DNA from: CAYSCX01 sp964429575
GTDB lineage: Bacteria; Desulfobacterota; Binatia; Binatales; Binataceae
Assembly (NCBI GenBank): GCA_964429575.1
Contig: CAYSCX010000040.1
Coordinates: forward strand, 1 to 18,915
Length of the DNA: 18,915 nucleotides
Direction of reading: 5' to 3'
Part shown: positions 7,679 to 14,599 of the stretch, piece by piece
Layout: each line of letters opens with the position of its first letter
Position numbering within the stretch: the first letter of the stretch is position 1
Made by a program: the position numbers and the translations under genes
Notes under the pieces: model-generated
Databases searched by the model: none
Told to the model about the DNA's origin: nothing
The model's input: only the letters and a program-made list of their open reading frames with translations

Positions 7679-8207
7679 CGCGAACCGAGCGAGGCTGCTG
7701 ACGGCGGCCATCATGCTCGCGCTGGTGGTTGGCGGCGCGGGCTGCTCCTCAAAAAGCAAGCCGGTCGAGGGATTGGGCGCGGGCGGCGGGTCGCCGCTTG
7801 GCGAGCAGGGCATGGGCGGCAACAAGACGTCGCTCGAGCAGTTCCAAAAGGGCACGCTCGGCGCGAGCACTGGCGGGCCGCTCTCAGACGCTCACTTCGA
7901 GTACGACGATTACACGATTCGTCCGCAGGATGGAGAGGTCCTGCGCGCCAACGCAAGCTGGCTTCGCGAACATGCGGCAAATCGCGTCCAGGTCGAGGGG
8001 CATTGCGATGAGCGCGGCTCCGAAGAGTACAACATCGCGCTCGGCGCCAAGCGTGCGCAGGCTGCCAAGGACTACCTGGTGACACTGGGCATCACGCCGG
8101 GCCGCGTCTCGACCATCAGCTACGGCAAGGAGCTTCAGCTTTGCACGGAGAGCACCGAGAGCTGCTGGGCGGAGAATCGGCGCGCGCATTTCGTAACACT
8201 TCAGTAG
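7638..8207 (+). CDS. pal: Peptidoglycan-associated lipoprotein Pal
   Basis: Outer-membrane lipoprotein that binds peptidoglycan and TolB. The 189-residue product has a signal peptide ending in GGAGC with the lipid-carrying Cys36. A Gly-rich linker follows (about 45-80), then an OmpA-like domain (about 85-189) with GHCDERGSEEYNIALGAKRA (121-140). Asp124 and Arg139 there match the diaminopimelate-binding pair of the family. Cys169 and Cys176 near the end could form a disulfide. The ATG at 7638 is supported by GGAGGG 8 nt upstream, inside tolB, giving a 41-nt overlap. A GTG at 7671 is an alternative that would shorten the signal peptide to a more usual length. Confidence 0.94.
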   Translation: MTRLPHGRGGWVISANRARLLTAAIMLALVVGGAGCSSKSKPVEGLGAGGGSPLGEQGMGGNKTSLEQFQKGTLGASTGGPLSDAHFEYDDYTIRPQDGEVLRANASWLREHAANRVQVEGHCDERGSEEYNIALGAKRAQAAKDYLVTLGITPGRVSTISYGKELQLCTESTESCWAENRRAHFVTLQ

Positions 8208-8217
8208 CGGACGTCCT

Positions 8218-9036
8218 ATGAAGCCGTTTTCGCTCGCGACGCTTGCTGCGTTGTGCATCTCGGGCTTGCTGGTTGCCGGTTGCACTACCCGCGCCGACAT
8301 GGACCAGCTCAACCAAAATCAACTCACGCTGCGGAGCATGATTGCGTCCGAGCGCCAGCGCACGGACGCGTTGGAGCAACGAGTCGCGCGGTTAAACGAT
8401 GAGATCGTTCAGCTCAAGCACAACACGGAGTCGGGCGAGGCCGGCGGCAACGACGTCAAGGCGCTGAAGGATCGAATTGCGAAGCTCGAGGGTGATTTCA
8501 GTTCGATGCAGGCGACGGCTGCGGCAGGCCCTCCACCGGGCGCCGTCGAGGCAGAAGGCACGACGCCAGCGCCGGTCGCGGTAGCGCCCGCGGACATTGC
8601 GCCGACGTGGCCCGACGAGCTCGATCAGGAGATCCTGGCGGCGGGCAATTCGCGCGACCAAGGCGTGAAGGTGTATCGCCAGGGTTTGACCGCGGTGAAG
8701 GAAGGCAACTACTCGGCGGCGGTAGTCAAGTTCGCGAATCTGCAGAAGACCTATCCCAAGTCGCCGCTGGTGGAGCCGGCCGGATATTTCGCGGCAAACG
8801 CGTTGTACGAATTGGGCCGGTACGATCAGGCGATTTTGCAGTTCAACGATCTCGTGATGCGCTATCCCAAGGGCAAGTACGCAAGCGCCGCGCTGCTGCG
8901 CCAGGCGCAGGCATTTCTGAAGCTCAATGATCGGATCGACGCGCGCCTGACGCTTCAGAAGCTCGTCGCCGATTTTGCGGGCACTACTCAAGCGACCGCG
9001 GGGAACATGTTGCTCAAGGATCTGGTCGGCGGGTAG
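8218..9036 (+). CDS. cpoB: CpoB/YbgF-like cell division coordinator, lipoprotein form
   Basis: CpoB links Tol-Pal to peptidoglycan synthesis during division. The 272-residue product has an N-terminal hydrophobic segment ending in LVAGC with Cys22 as a lipobox. A coiled-coil region follows (about 26-100, many Gln/Leu/Glu heptads), then a Pro/Ala linker (about 105-135) and a C-terminal TPR domain (about 145-265) with repeats such as YSAAVVKFANLQKTYP and YDQAILQFNDLVMRYP. The E. coli protein is soluble in the periplasm, so the lipid anchor is a difference. The ATG at 8218 lies 10 nt after pal, in the same operon. Confidence 0.9.
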   Translation: MKPFSLATLAALCISGLLVAGCTTRADMDQLNQNQLTLRSMIASERQRTDALEQRVARLNDEIVQLKHNTESGEAGGNDVKALKDRIAKLEGDFSSMQATAAAGPPPGAVEAEGTTPAPVAVAPADIAPTWPDELDQEILAAGNSRDQGVKVYRQGLTAVKEGNYSAAVVKFANLQKTYPKSPLVEPAGYFAANALYELGRYDQAILQFNDLVMRYPKGKYASAALLRQAQAFLKLNDRIDARLTLQKLVADFAGTTQATAGNMLLKDLVGG

Positions 9037-9085
9037 CCGCGCGTTGCGCTCCGCGCGCGTCCGAGCGGCCGGACCGCTTCCCCAA

Positions 9086-10009
9086 ATGGAGATAATCCGC
9101 GACCTCGAAACGCTCGCGCGACATCCCTACCCGGTCGTCGCGCTCGGCAACTTTGACGGCGTTCACCTTGGGCATCGCGCGATCCTGAAGGCAGCGATCG
9201 ATCGCGCGCGTGCCGCGGGCGGTACGGCGTTCGCGCTCACATTCGATCCGCTCCCGGCGAAGCTGCTCTTTCCTGAGCGCGCGCCACAACTCATCCTGCG
9301 CCCCGCCGACAAGCTCGAGCTGCTTCGTCTCTCGGGCATCGACGGCGTCATCGTTGTCAACTTCACGCTCGAGCTGAGCAAGCTCGAACCGCGCGAATTC
9401 GTTCGCGACTACCTGCTGGGGCGTATCGGCGCTCGCGAAGTGGTCGTCGGCCATAGCGTGAGCTTCGGACACAATCGCGCGGGGAACGCGCAGGTGATGG
9501 TCGAACTGGGGCGAGAGTTCGGTTTCGATACGACGGTGGTCGGGCCGGTCAAGGTCGGCGGTACCGAGGTCAGCTCGACCAAGGTGCGCGAGCTGATCGG
9601 CGCGGGAGACATGCGCGGCGCCGCGAAGCTGCTCGGGCGCTACCACTTCGTTGCGGGACCGGTCGTACGGGGTCGCGAGCGAGGCCGAACTATCGGGTTT
9701 CCAACCGCCAACATCGAGTGCGAGACGGAGCAGATGCCGCCGGACGGCGTCTATGCGACCCGAATGATTCTTGCCGACGGCGCGTACGGGTCGATTACGA
9801 ACATCGGGATGCGTCCAACGTTCGATGAAAAGTCGCGGTCGATCGAGGCGCACATCTTCGACTTCAAGCGCGACCTCTACGGCCAGGTCGTGCGGCTCGA
9901 ATTGATCGAGAGCATCCGCGGGGAGCGCAAGTTTGAATCGGCTGAGGCGCTTCGCAGCCAGATCGCTCTCGACCTGAGCCGCGCGCGCGAAATTCTCGTG
10001 AGCGCCTAG
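9086..10009 (+). CDS. ribF: Bifunctional riboflavin kinase/FMN adenylyltransferase
   Basis: Phosphorylates riboflavin to FMN and adenylates FMN to FAD in the cytoplasm. The 307-residue length fits the two-domain bacterial enzyme. The N-domain has the nucleotidyltransferase motif GNFDGVHLGHRAIL (21-34) and SSTKVREL (163-170). The C-terminal kinase domain has GRTIGFPTANI (200-210), which carries the flavokinase PTAN motif, and the expected Glu in RLELIESIRGERKF. Two N-domain motifs differ from the usual: FDPLP at 53-57 where FxPHP is common, and VGHSVSFG at 121-128 where a GxDFRFG-like motif is common. The ATG at 9086 gives a standard N-terminus, though no ribosome site is visible. It follows cpoB by 49 nt. 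Confidence 0.93.
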   Translation: MEIIRDLETLARHPYPVVALGNFDGVHLGHRAILKAAIDRARAAGGTAFALTFDPLPAKLLFPERAPQLILRPADKLELLRLSGIDGVIVVNFTLELSKLEPREFVRDYLLGRIGAREVVVGHSVSFGHNRAGNAQVMVELGREFGFDTTVVGPVKVGGTEVSSTKVRELIGAGDMRGAAKLLGRYHFVAGPVVRGRERGRTIGFPTANIECETEQMPPDGVYATRMILADGAYGSITNIGMRPTFDEKSRSIEAHIFDFKRDLYGQVVRLELIESIRGERKFESAEALRSQIALDLSRAREILVSA

Positions 10010-10043
10010 CAGGCTGTTGAAAGACGCATTTTCAACAGCCTGC
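10009..10043. repeat. Perfect 14-bp inverted repeat directly after ribF
   Basis: GCAGGCTGTTGAAA (10009-10022) and its exact complement TTTCAACAGCCTGC (10030-10043) flank a 7-nt loop. The left arm begins on the last base of the ribF stop codon. The RNA would form a strong hairpin on either strand. No T-run follows the stem on either strand, so it is not a canonical intrinsic terminator, though it could protect or end the converging ribF and LLM transcripts. Confidence 0.85.
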
Positions 10044-10056
10044 TCCCTCTCTCGCA

Positions 10057-10075
10057 TCTCCCCCGGAGGGGGAGA
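10057..10075. repeat. Short perfect palindrome (8-bp arms, 3-nt loop)
   Basis: TCTCCCCC (10057-10064), GGA, then GGGGGAGA (10068-10075). It lies between the two larger inverted repeats in the ribF/LLM convergent spacer. The very GC-rich stem would fold stably in either transcript. Function unknown. Confidence 0.7.
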
Positions 10076-10101
10076 AGATCAGGAAGGCAGCCGACTTTCA
10101 C

Positions 10102-10163
10102 GCAGGGTGTTGAGGGCAAAGTCGATGTCGGCTTGGAACTCGAGGCTTTCCTCAACACCCTGC
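10102..10163. repeat. Perfect 14-bp inverted repeat with 34-nt spacer
   Basis: GCAGGGTGTTGAGG (10102-10115) and its exact complement CCTCAACACCCTGC (10150-10163) enclose 34 nt. The arm matches the arm of the repeat at 10009-10043 at 11 of 14 positions. The three differences appear on both arms, so each copy stays fully paired. The segment CGACTTT (10092-10098) can also pair with AAAGTCG (10118-10124), a structure that would straddle the left arm. Confidence 0.8.
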
Positions 10164-10180
10164 CACGGGCGCCGCATTAC

Positions 10181-11065
10181 TCAGCCAAGCTTCGCGGCGG
10201 GCTCGACCCAGTCACGCGACATCTGTTCGACCTGAGCGCGCACCTCGGCGGGATCCGGTTTGAAGTTGATGCCCATCGGGATCTCATCCACGCCGGCGTC
10301 GCGGTAACGCTTCAAGTCGTCGCGCGTGATTTCTTGCGTGTATGGCGAGACGATGATTTCGAAGTGGTCGCGCTCGCGGCCGCGCTCTTTGATGAGTGCG
10401 CGCAGCCGTTCGATCTTTTCCTTCGCTTGCGCGGGATTTAGATTGAATCCAAACCAGCCGTCGCCGTACGCCGCGACGCGCCGCAGGGCGGGCTCGCTCT
10501 CTCCGCCGAACCAGATCGGCACCTTCGCGCCCTGTGCAGGCTTGGGGTAGCTGCGCGCGTTCTCGAATCGGACAAATTCGCCCGCGTGAGTCACGACCGG
10601 GTCGCGCCAGAGCTTGCGCATCACGTCGATATACTCGCGGGTACGTTGCGCGCGGCGTTCGAACGGTACGCCGAGCGCGTCGAACTCTTCCTTGAGCCAT
10701 CCGATTCCCACGCCGAGTGCAAACCGCCCGCCCGAGAGCCGGTCGAGAGTTGCAACTTCCTTCGCCAGGATCAGCGGATTGCGCTCGGGAACGAGACAGA
10801 TGCCGGTGGCGAGACGAACCTTGCTGGTCGCCGCGGCGGCGTAGGTGAGTGCGAGAAACGGATCGAGCCAATCGGAATCGGCGGGCATCGCGAACTTGCC
10901 GGTGTCGTTGTACGGATACTTCGACTCATGGCTGTCGAAGAGCACCATGTGCTCGGGCGCCCATACGGTTGCAAATCCCGTGCGCTCGGCGGTTTCAGCG
11001 GCGGCGCGAATCACCGCGGGGTGGGCGGCGGTGCCGATTCCGATCGCAAACAGTCCAATCTTCAT
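10181..11065 (-). CDS. LLM-class flavin/F420-dependent oxidoreductase
   Basis: A luciferase-like (bacterial luciferase-type TIM barrel) oxidoreductase of 294 residues. It starts MKIGLFAIG, and has APEHMVLFDS (36-45), a LATGICLVPERNPLILAK stretch (85-102) and LSGGRFALGVGIGWLKEEFD (110-129). The latter two are characteristic of the subgroup usually annotated as F420-dependent (TIGR03619-like). Substrate is unknown, and FMN use cannot be excluded from the sequence. The ATG at 11065 has ACGGAG about 8 nt upstream. It is the last of four minus-strand genes, 31 nt after the methyltransferase-like gene, and converges with ribF across the repeat patch. Confidence 0.85.
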   Translation of the reverse strand: MKIGLFAIGIGTAAHPAVIRAAAETAERTGFATVWAPEHMVLFDSHESKYPYNDTGKFAMPADSDWLDPFLALTYAAAATSKVRLATGICLVPERNPLILAKEVATLDRLSGGRFALGVGIGWLKEEFDALGVPFERRAQRTREYIDVMRKLWRDPVVTHAGEFVRFENARSYPKPAQGAKVPIWFGGESEPALRRVAAYGDGWFGFNLNPAQAKEKIERLRALIKERGRERDHFEIIVSPYTQEITRDDLKRYRDAGVDEIPMGINFKPDPAEVRAQVEQMSRDWVEPAAKLG

Positions 11066-11096
11066 GATGTACGCTCCGTCGTTCGCGCGCAGACTC

Positions 11097-11888
11097 CTAC
11101 TTCGGCTTCACGAACTTGAGAATAAACCGGTCGGTCTGCCCGCGGCGGTGAAACACAAACCACTTGCGGGTGTCGTCCGGATGGCGCAGCGCGCTCGACT
11201 TGGCCGCGAGCACGAATCCCGCCTTCTTGACTTGCGCGATAACAAGTTGCTCGTCGATCCGGTGCAACGTATTGGCATCGCGCGTGCCAGAGCCCTTCTC
11301 GGCGCTATGATCGACGATTCCGTAAATGCCGCCGGGCTTGAGCGCCTTGAAAACTTCGGCGTTGACGTGATCGGGATCGATGCCCAATGCGACCAAGTCG
11401 TGGTAGTTGAGATTGATCAACACCGCATCGAGCGTTCCGGGCGGCACGCCGAACAAATCGGTGGAAGCGAGTGGCTTCTGCACCGCGACAACATTCGCCA
11501 GCGCTGGTTTCTTTAGTCGCGCACGCCAGTCCTCTTCAACCTGTTTGAAGCGTGGCGGGAAATCCCCGTTGACCGAATAAACCTTGCCGGTACGGCCGAC
11601 GGTTCGCGCTAATAGTTCGGTCAGCCATCCGCCGCCCGCGAACAAGTCGCCGACTTTCATGCCGGGTGAGATTCCGAAGAACGCGAGCATCTGCTTCGGC
11701 TTGCGCCCTGCATCCAGGTCCGCATCGCCCGGGGAACGGTCAGACGACTCGACCGCGTTCGCAATCGCGGCGGGAATCTGCGCGTTCGATATCGGAGGTG
11801 ATTCGGCGGGCGGCGCCTGCGCGATCGCGCCGAGCGCCGCGAAGGCAAGTAGCGCGACCGCGAGAAGGAGCGAACGAATTGGGTTCAT
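11097..11888 (-). CDS. Exported SAM-dependent methyltransferase-like protein
   Basis: The 263-residue product has an N-terminal signal peptide (hydrophobic about 6-22, cleavage near AIAQA), then a class I methyltransferase fold. Motif I is VGDLFAGGGWLTELLA (79-94), followed by NLNYHDL (159-165) and LKPGGIYGIVDHSA (183-196). It resembles the COG4798-type 'predicted methyltransferase' family, whose members often carry signal peptides. The substrate is unknown, and how SAM would reach the periplasm is not explained, so the fold may serve another role. The ATG at 11888 is preferred: GGAG lies upstream and the signal peptide is of normal length. An in-frame TTG at 11912 is less likely. It sits 46 nt after the crotonase gene. 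Confidence 0.8.
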   Translation of the reverse strand: MNPIRSLLLAVALLAFAALGAIAQAPPAESPPISNAQIPAAIANAVESSDRSPGDADLDAGRKPKQMLAFFGISPGMKVGDLFAGGGWLTELLARTVGRTGKVYSVNGDFPPRFKQVEEDWRARLKKPALANVVAVQKPLASTDLFGVPPGTLDAVLINLNYHDLVALGIDPDHVNAEVFKALKPGGIYGIVDHSAEKGSGTRDANTLHRIDEQLVIAQVKKAGFVLAAKSSALRHPDDTRKWFVFHRRGQTDRFILKFVKPK

Positions 11889-11934
11889 GGGATTATTGTC
11901 TCCGAACTGCAAAGTCGCCGGGGCGCGTTGGCCG

Positions 11935-12708
11935 TTATTGCTTCGCGGTCACTTGAGTCCGTCCGCGCTCCATCACAGCTTGGCGGCGTTTCTCCATGTC
12001 ACCCGCGCGGCCGCTTTGATTGAAGGCGCGGAAGAAGTCTTGCTCGATCTGGAGCGCTTCGCCGAGCGGAGCGCGCGTCGCTCGGTCGTAAAGTCGTTTC
12101 ATTTGGCGGACCACGGTCTGATCGCAACTCAGAATCTGGCCTGCGAGTTCCTTGGCTGCCTTGAGCACTTGGTCCTTGGGCACCACCCGGTTGACCAGAC
12201 CCATGCGCTCGGCGTCGCGCGCGCTCAGATAGTTGCCGGTAAGCGACATCTCTTTGGCCTTACGGATTCCCACCGCGCGCGGGAGCCGCGCGGAAATTCC
12301 ACCGCCCGGCATCACGCCGACGCGCGCGTGCGTGTCGGCGAACTGCGCATCTTCGGACGCGACGATCATGTCGCACGCGAGCGCAAGCTCGAATCCTCCC
12401 GTGATCGCGAAGCCGTTGACCGCGGCGATAACCGGGGCGTTCATTTCTTCGATGACCGAAATGAATGTGACGTTGCCGTCCTCGCGGAGCCCGCCGCCGA
12501 GTTCTTTGAGATCCATCCCTGCGCAGAATGCGCGCCCCGCACCGGTGATGATCACGACGCCGGCCTCGCTGTCGGTCCGAAGCTCTTGCATCACGCGGCA
12601 GAACGCCGCGCGCAGCTCGTGGTTGAATGCGTTGAGCTTCTCGGGACGGTTCAGCGTAACGGTCGCGATGCCGTCCTGTTTTTCGACAAGAATGATCGAG
12701 TCCGCCAT
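11935..12708 (-). CDS. Enoyl-CoA hydratase/isomerase (crotonase) family protein
   Basis: A crotonase-fold protein of 257 residues acting on an acyl-CoA in the cytoplasm; exact reaction unknown. The oxyanion-hole segments are visible as GRAFCAGMDLKEL (58-70) and FAITGGFELAL (100-110). Glu107 aligns with the first catalytic glutamate of enoyl-CoA hydratase. The position 20 residues later, which holds the second glutamate, is His127 in ADTHARVGVMPGGG, so classical hydration is doubtful; isomerase, hydrolase or other crotonase chemistry is possible. The ATG at 12708 has a strong GGAGGT about 8 nt upstream, and a longer in-frame extension was rejected. It lies 77 nt after the TPR gene and is probably co-transcribed. 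Confidence 0.87.
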   Translation of the reverse strand: MADSIILVEKQDGIATVTLNRPEKLNAFNHELRAAFCRVMQELRTDSEAGVVIITGAGRAFCAGMDLKELGGGLREDGNVTFISVIEEMNAPVIAAVNGFAITGGFELALACDMIVASEDAQFADTHARVGVMPGGGISARLPRAVGIRKAKEMSLTGNYLSARDAERMGLVNRVVPKDQVLKAAKELAGQILSCDQTVVRQMKRLYDRATRAPLGEALQIEQDFFRAFNQSGRAGDMEKRRQAVMERGRTQVTAKQ

Positions 12709-12785
12709 GACGAGCGACCTCCGTAGCGACTGTGCTAACACGCCGCCGTCGCGAGCGGCAAAGGAGTTCGGCCGTCCGCCACGGG

Positions 12786-14474
12786 TCACCGCGCGGAGAT
12801 TTGGCCGCGCGACGCTGCATCCAAGTCGGGCGGCACATCGGCGTTGGCCCACGCCTTCTTGAAGCGTGCATCGATCTCGGCCGCCTCGTCATGCTTGCCG
12901 CGCGCGCGCAGCGTGTTCGCGAGCCCGTTGAGCGACACCCCGTTCTCAGGGTTGCGCATCAAGTCTTCGCGAAAGACGACCTCGGCCTCCTCGAGTTTGC
13001 CCTGCTGCACCAACTCGACAGCGAGCGTCTGGCGCACCGGGTAGTACCACGCGGGCGGTTCTTCGTAGATGAGGTTGTCCTGGAGTGTGACGGCGCGGCG
13101 GAGATCCTTGACGGCGTCGCCGCGGCGACTCTCCTTCGACGCAATCTGTCCGGTGAGCAGCGCCGAGGCGAGCGCGAGTATGTCCTTGCTCTTGTTGAAT
13201 CCGACGATGGAATCGAGTGGCATCGCCACGGTGATTGCGTCGAGTTGTTTCAGCTCGCTGTTCGCATCGGCGGTCTTACCCTTGGCGAGCAGGGCGAGGC
13301 CGCGCGCGTAGTGGCGCATGCCGGCGGTGTACTTGAAGTCTTTGGGCGGGGCGGGCGAAGCGAGGATCTCATCCCACATTCCGAAGCGCGCCTGCGTGAA
13401 CAGCACGGTAGGCACCATGAATTCAGCCATCGGCATCTGGCGGACGGCATCGCCGGGCACGGAACCGACGAGTTGCTTAGCGGCCGCCATAGAGGCCTGC
13501 TTGTTGCCTTGGGCAATTCTGCACGCCCACAGGAAGTGGATGTTGTGGTTGGCGTACATCAGCGGATACACGCCCGCCGGCTTTTGCGATTCGATGTACT
13601 TGCGGTCAACGATAATCGCCGCTTCATTGCTCTTGGCGCCGGCGTCATAACGGCCGGTGCGGATGTAGATGTGTGACGGCATGTGCACGAGATGTCCCGC
13701 CGCGGGGGTCAGCTTGCCAAGCCGGTCGGCGCTTGCGAGCGCACGCTCCGGATGTGGCGACGCCTCGACCGCGTGAATGTAGTAGTGGTTTGCGCCGGAA
13801 TGATTCGGCTGTTGATTGAGCACGAGTTCCAGCGTCTCGACGATTTCCTCGGTGCCGGGTGCCGGCCCGTCGGCTGACCATAGCTGCCAGGGCCGAAGAT
13901 CCATCATCGATTCCGCGAACAGGACTTGCGCATCCATGTCATCGGGATATCGATTCTTCAGATCGCGCATCGCGCTTGCGTACGACTCGTCGAGCTTCGG
14001 ACTCGGCTTGCCGTCGGACGAGTAGCGCGTCGCAAGCACATCGATGTAATCCCGCTCGGGCTTGGTGACCTTGCCCTTGAGCGCGAGCGCCTTTTGCATC
14101 GCCTCGAACGCCTCGCGGCCGGAGGCTTCATCCTGCGGCAGGTTGATGTTGGGTCCGCGTGCGAGCGCGATGCCCCAGTAGGCCATCGCCATGTCGGGGT
14201 CGAGGCGCGCAGCCTCCTTGAATGCCCGCACGGATTCGTCGTGATTAAATGCGTAAATGAAGGCGAGTCCCTGGTCGAAGTACTTCTGCGCTTCGGGCGA
14301 CTTGGTGGTGACCTTGTGATGGACCGGACCGAGTCCGTCGAAGAGCGGCACGCTGGTCGGCTGTGCCGCGGCTGACGATGCATGTGTCCCGTGCGCCGTC
14401 TCCGCGGTGACGGCCTGCGAGTAGGCGAGCGCGGCTGCACATGTGAAAAGAGCGATCGCGAACTTGCGGATCAT
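12786..14474 (-). CDS. Exported tetratricopeptide-repeat protein, function unknown
   Basis: The 562-residue product starts with a signal peptide (about 1-24, after AVTA) and continues as TPR-like helical repeats. Examples are FNHDESVRAFKEAARLDPDM (76-95), YDAGAKSNEAAIIVD, and a C-terminal set with KLEEAEVVFREDLMRNPENG and KHDEAAEIDARFKKAW. A central block (about 225-313) is rich in conserved-looking histidines: H225, H230, H234, H241, H261, H264, H268, H310 and H313. That is unusual for a plain scaffold and suggests metal or ligand binding. The ATG at 14474 has GGGAGG 7 nt upstream. It leads the four-gene minus-strand cluster and is divergent from hemD-hemE. I do not recognise a specific function. 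Confidence 0.8.
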   Translation of the reverse strand: MIRKFAIALFTCAAALAYSQAVTAETAHGTHASSAAAQPTSVPLFDGLGPVHHKVTTKSPEAQKYFDQGLAFIYAFNHDESVRAFKEAARLDPDMAMAYWGIALARGPNINLPQDEASGREAFEAMQKALALKGKVTKPERDYIDVLATRYSSDGKPSPKLDESYASAMRDLKNRYPDDMDAQVLFAESMMDLRPWQLWSADGPAPGTEEIVETLELVLNQQPNHSGANHYYIHAVEASPHPERALASADRLGKLTPAAGHLVHMPSHIYIRTGRYDAGAKSNEAAIIVDRKYIESQKPAGVYPLMYANHNIHFLWACRIAQGNKQASMAAAKQLVGSVPGDAVRQMPMAEFMVPTVLFTQARFGMWDEILASPAPPKDFKYTAGMRHYARGLALLAKGKTADANSELKQLDAITVAMPLDSIVGFNKSKDILALASALLTGQIASKESRRGDAVKDLRRAVTLQDNLIYEEPPAWYYPVRQTLAVELVQQGKLEEAEVVFREDLMRNPENGVSLNGLANTLRARGKHDEAAEIDARFKKAWANADVPPDLDAASRGQISAR

Positions 14475-14599
14475 GGTGCACCTCCCGAATCAAATTTTGT
14501 AGCACGCAAGCGAACAATCAAAAAACGAAAGCAGCGCAGAGCCGGATAGACTTGCGCGGCGGTGGCGCGGCAAGATGATCGTGGCGCCGCCGCCGCACG
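14475..14599. promoter_or_regulatory. Divergent spacer between the TPR gene and hemD-hemE
   Basis: This 125-nt stretch has an A/T-rich patch (about 14488-14530) in otherwise GC-rich DNA. On the minus strand TACAAA (14501-14496) is a possible -10 for the TPR operon, with only a weak T-rich -35 region. On the + strand no convincing promoter or ribosome site for hemD-hemE was found. Placement of promoters here is inferred from the divergent gene order. Confidence 0.3.

Noticed and set aside
9037..9085. FMN riboswitch before ribF
   Set aside because: The spacer is only 49 nt and lacks the multi-helix conserved core of an FMN riboswitch.
10009..10043. Canonical rho-independent terminator of ribF
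   Set aside because: The hairpin is strong, but the bases after it are CTCCCTCTCTCGC with no T-run, and none follows on the other strand either; kept as an inverted repeat instead.
9014..10057. 347-codon minus-strand frame covering all of ribF
   Set aside because: It is an antisense shadow of a strongly recognised gene in GC-rich DNA; its translation is Arg/Asp/Ala-rich with no family motif.
11584..12726. 380-codon plus-strand frame opposite the methyltransferase-like and crotonase genes
   Set aside because: It spans two recognised genes and their spacer on the other strand and shows no domain; typical high-GC shadow.
12709..12852. N-terminal extension of the crotonase gene by 48 codons
   Set aside because: It overlaps the TPR 3' end, has no crotonase similarity, and ATG 12708 has a strong GGAGGT site and the family's normal N-terminus.
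12732..13676. 314-codon plus-strand frame opposite the TPR gene
   Set aside because: Antisense shadow. The TPR frame has a signal peptide, a strong ribosome site and repeat motifs, and this frame has none.
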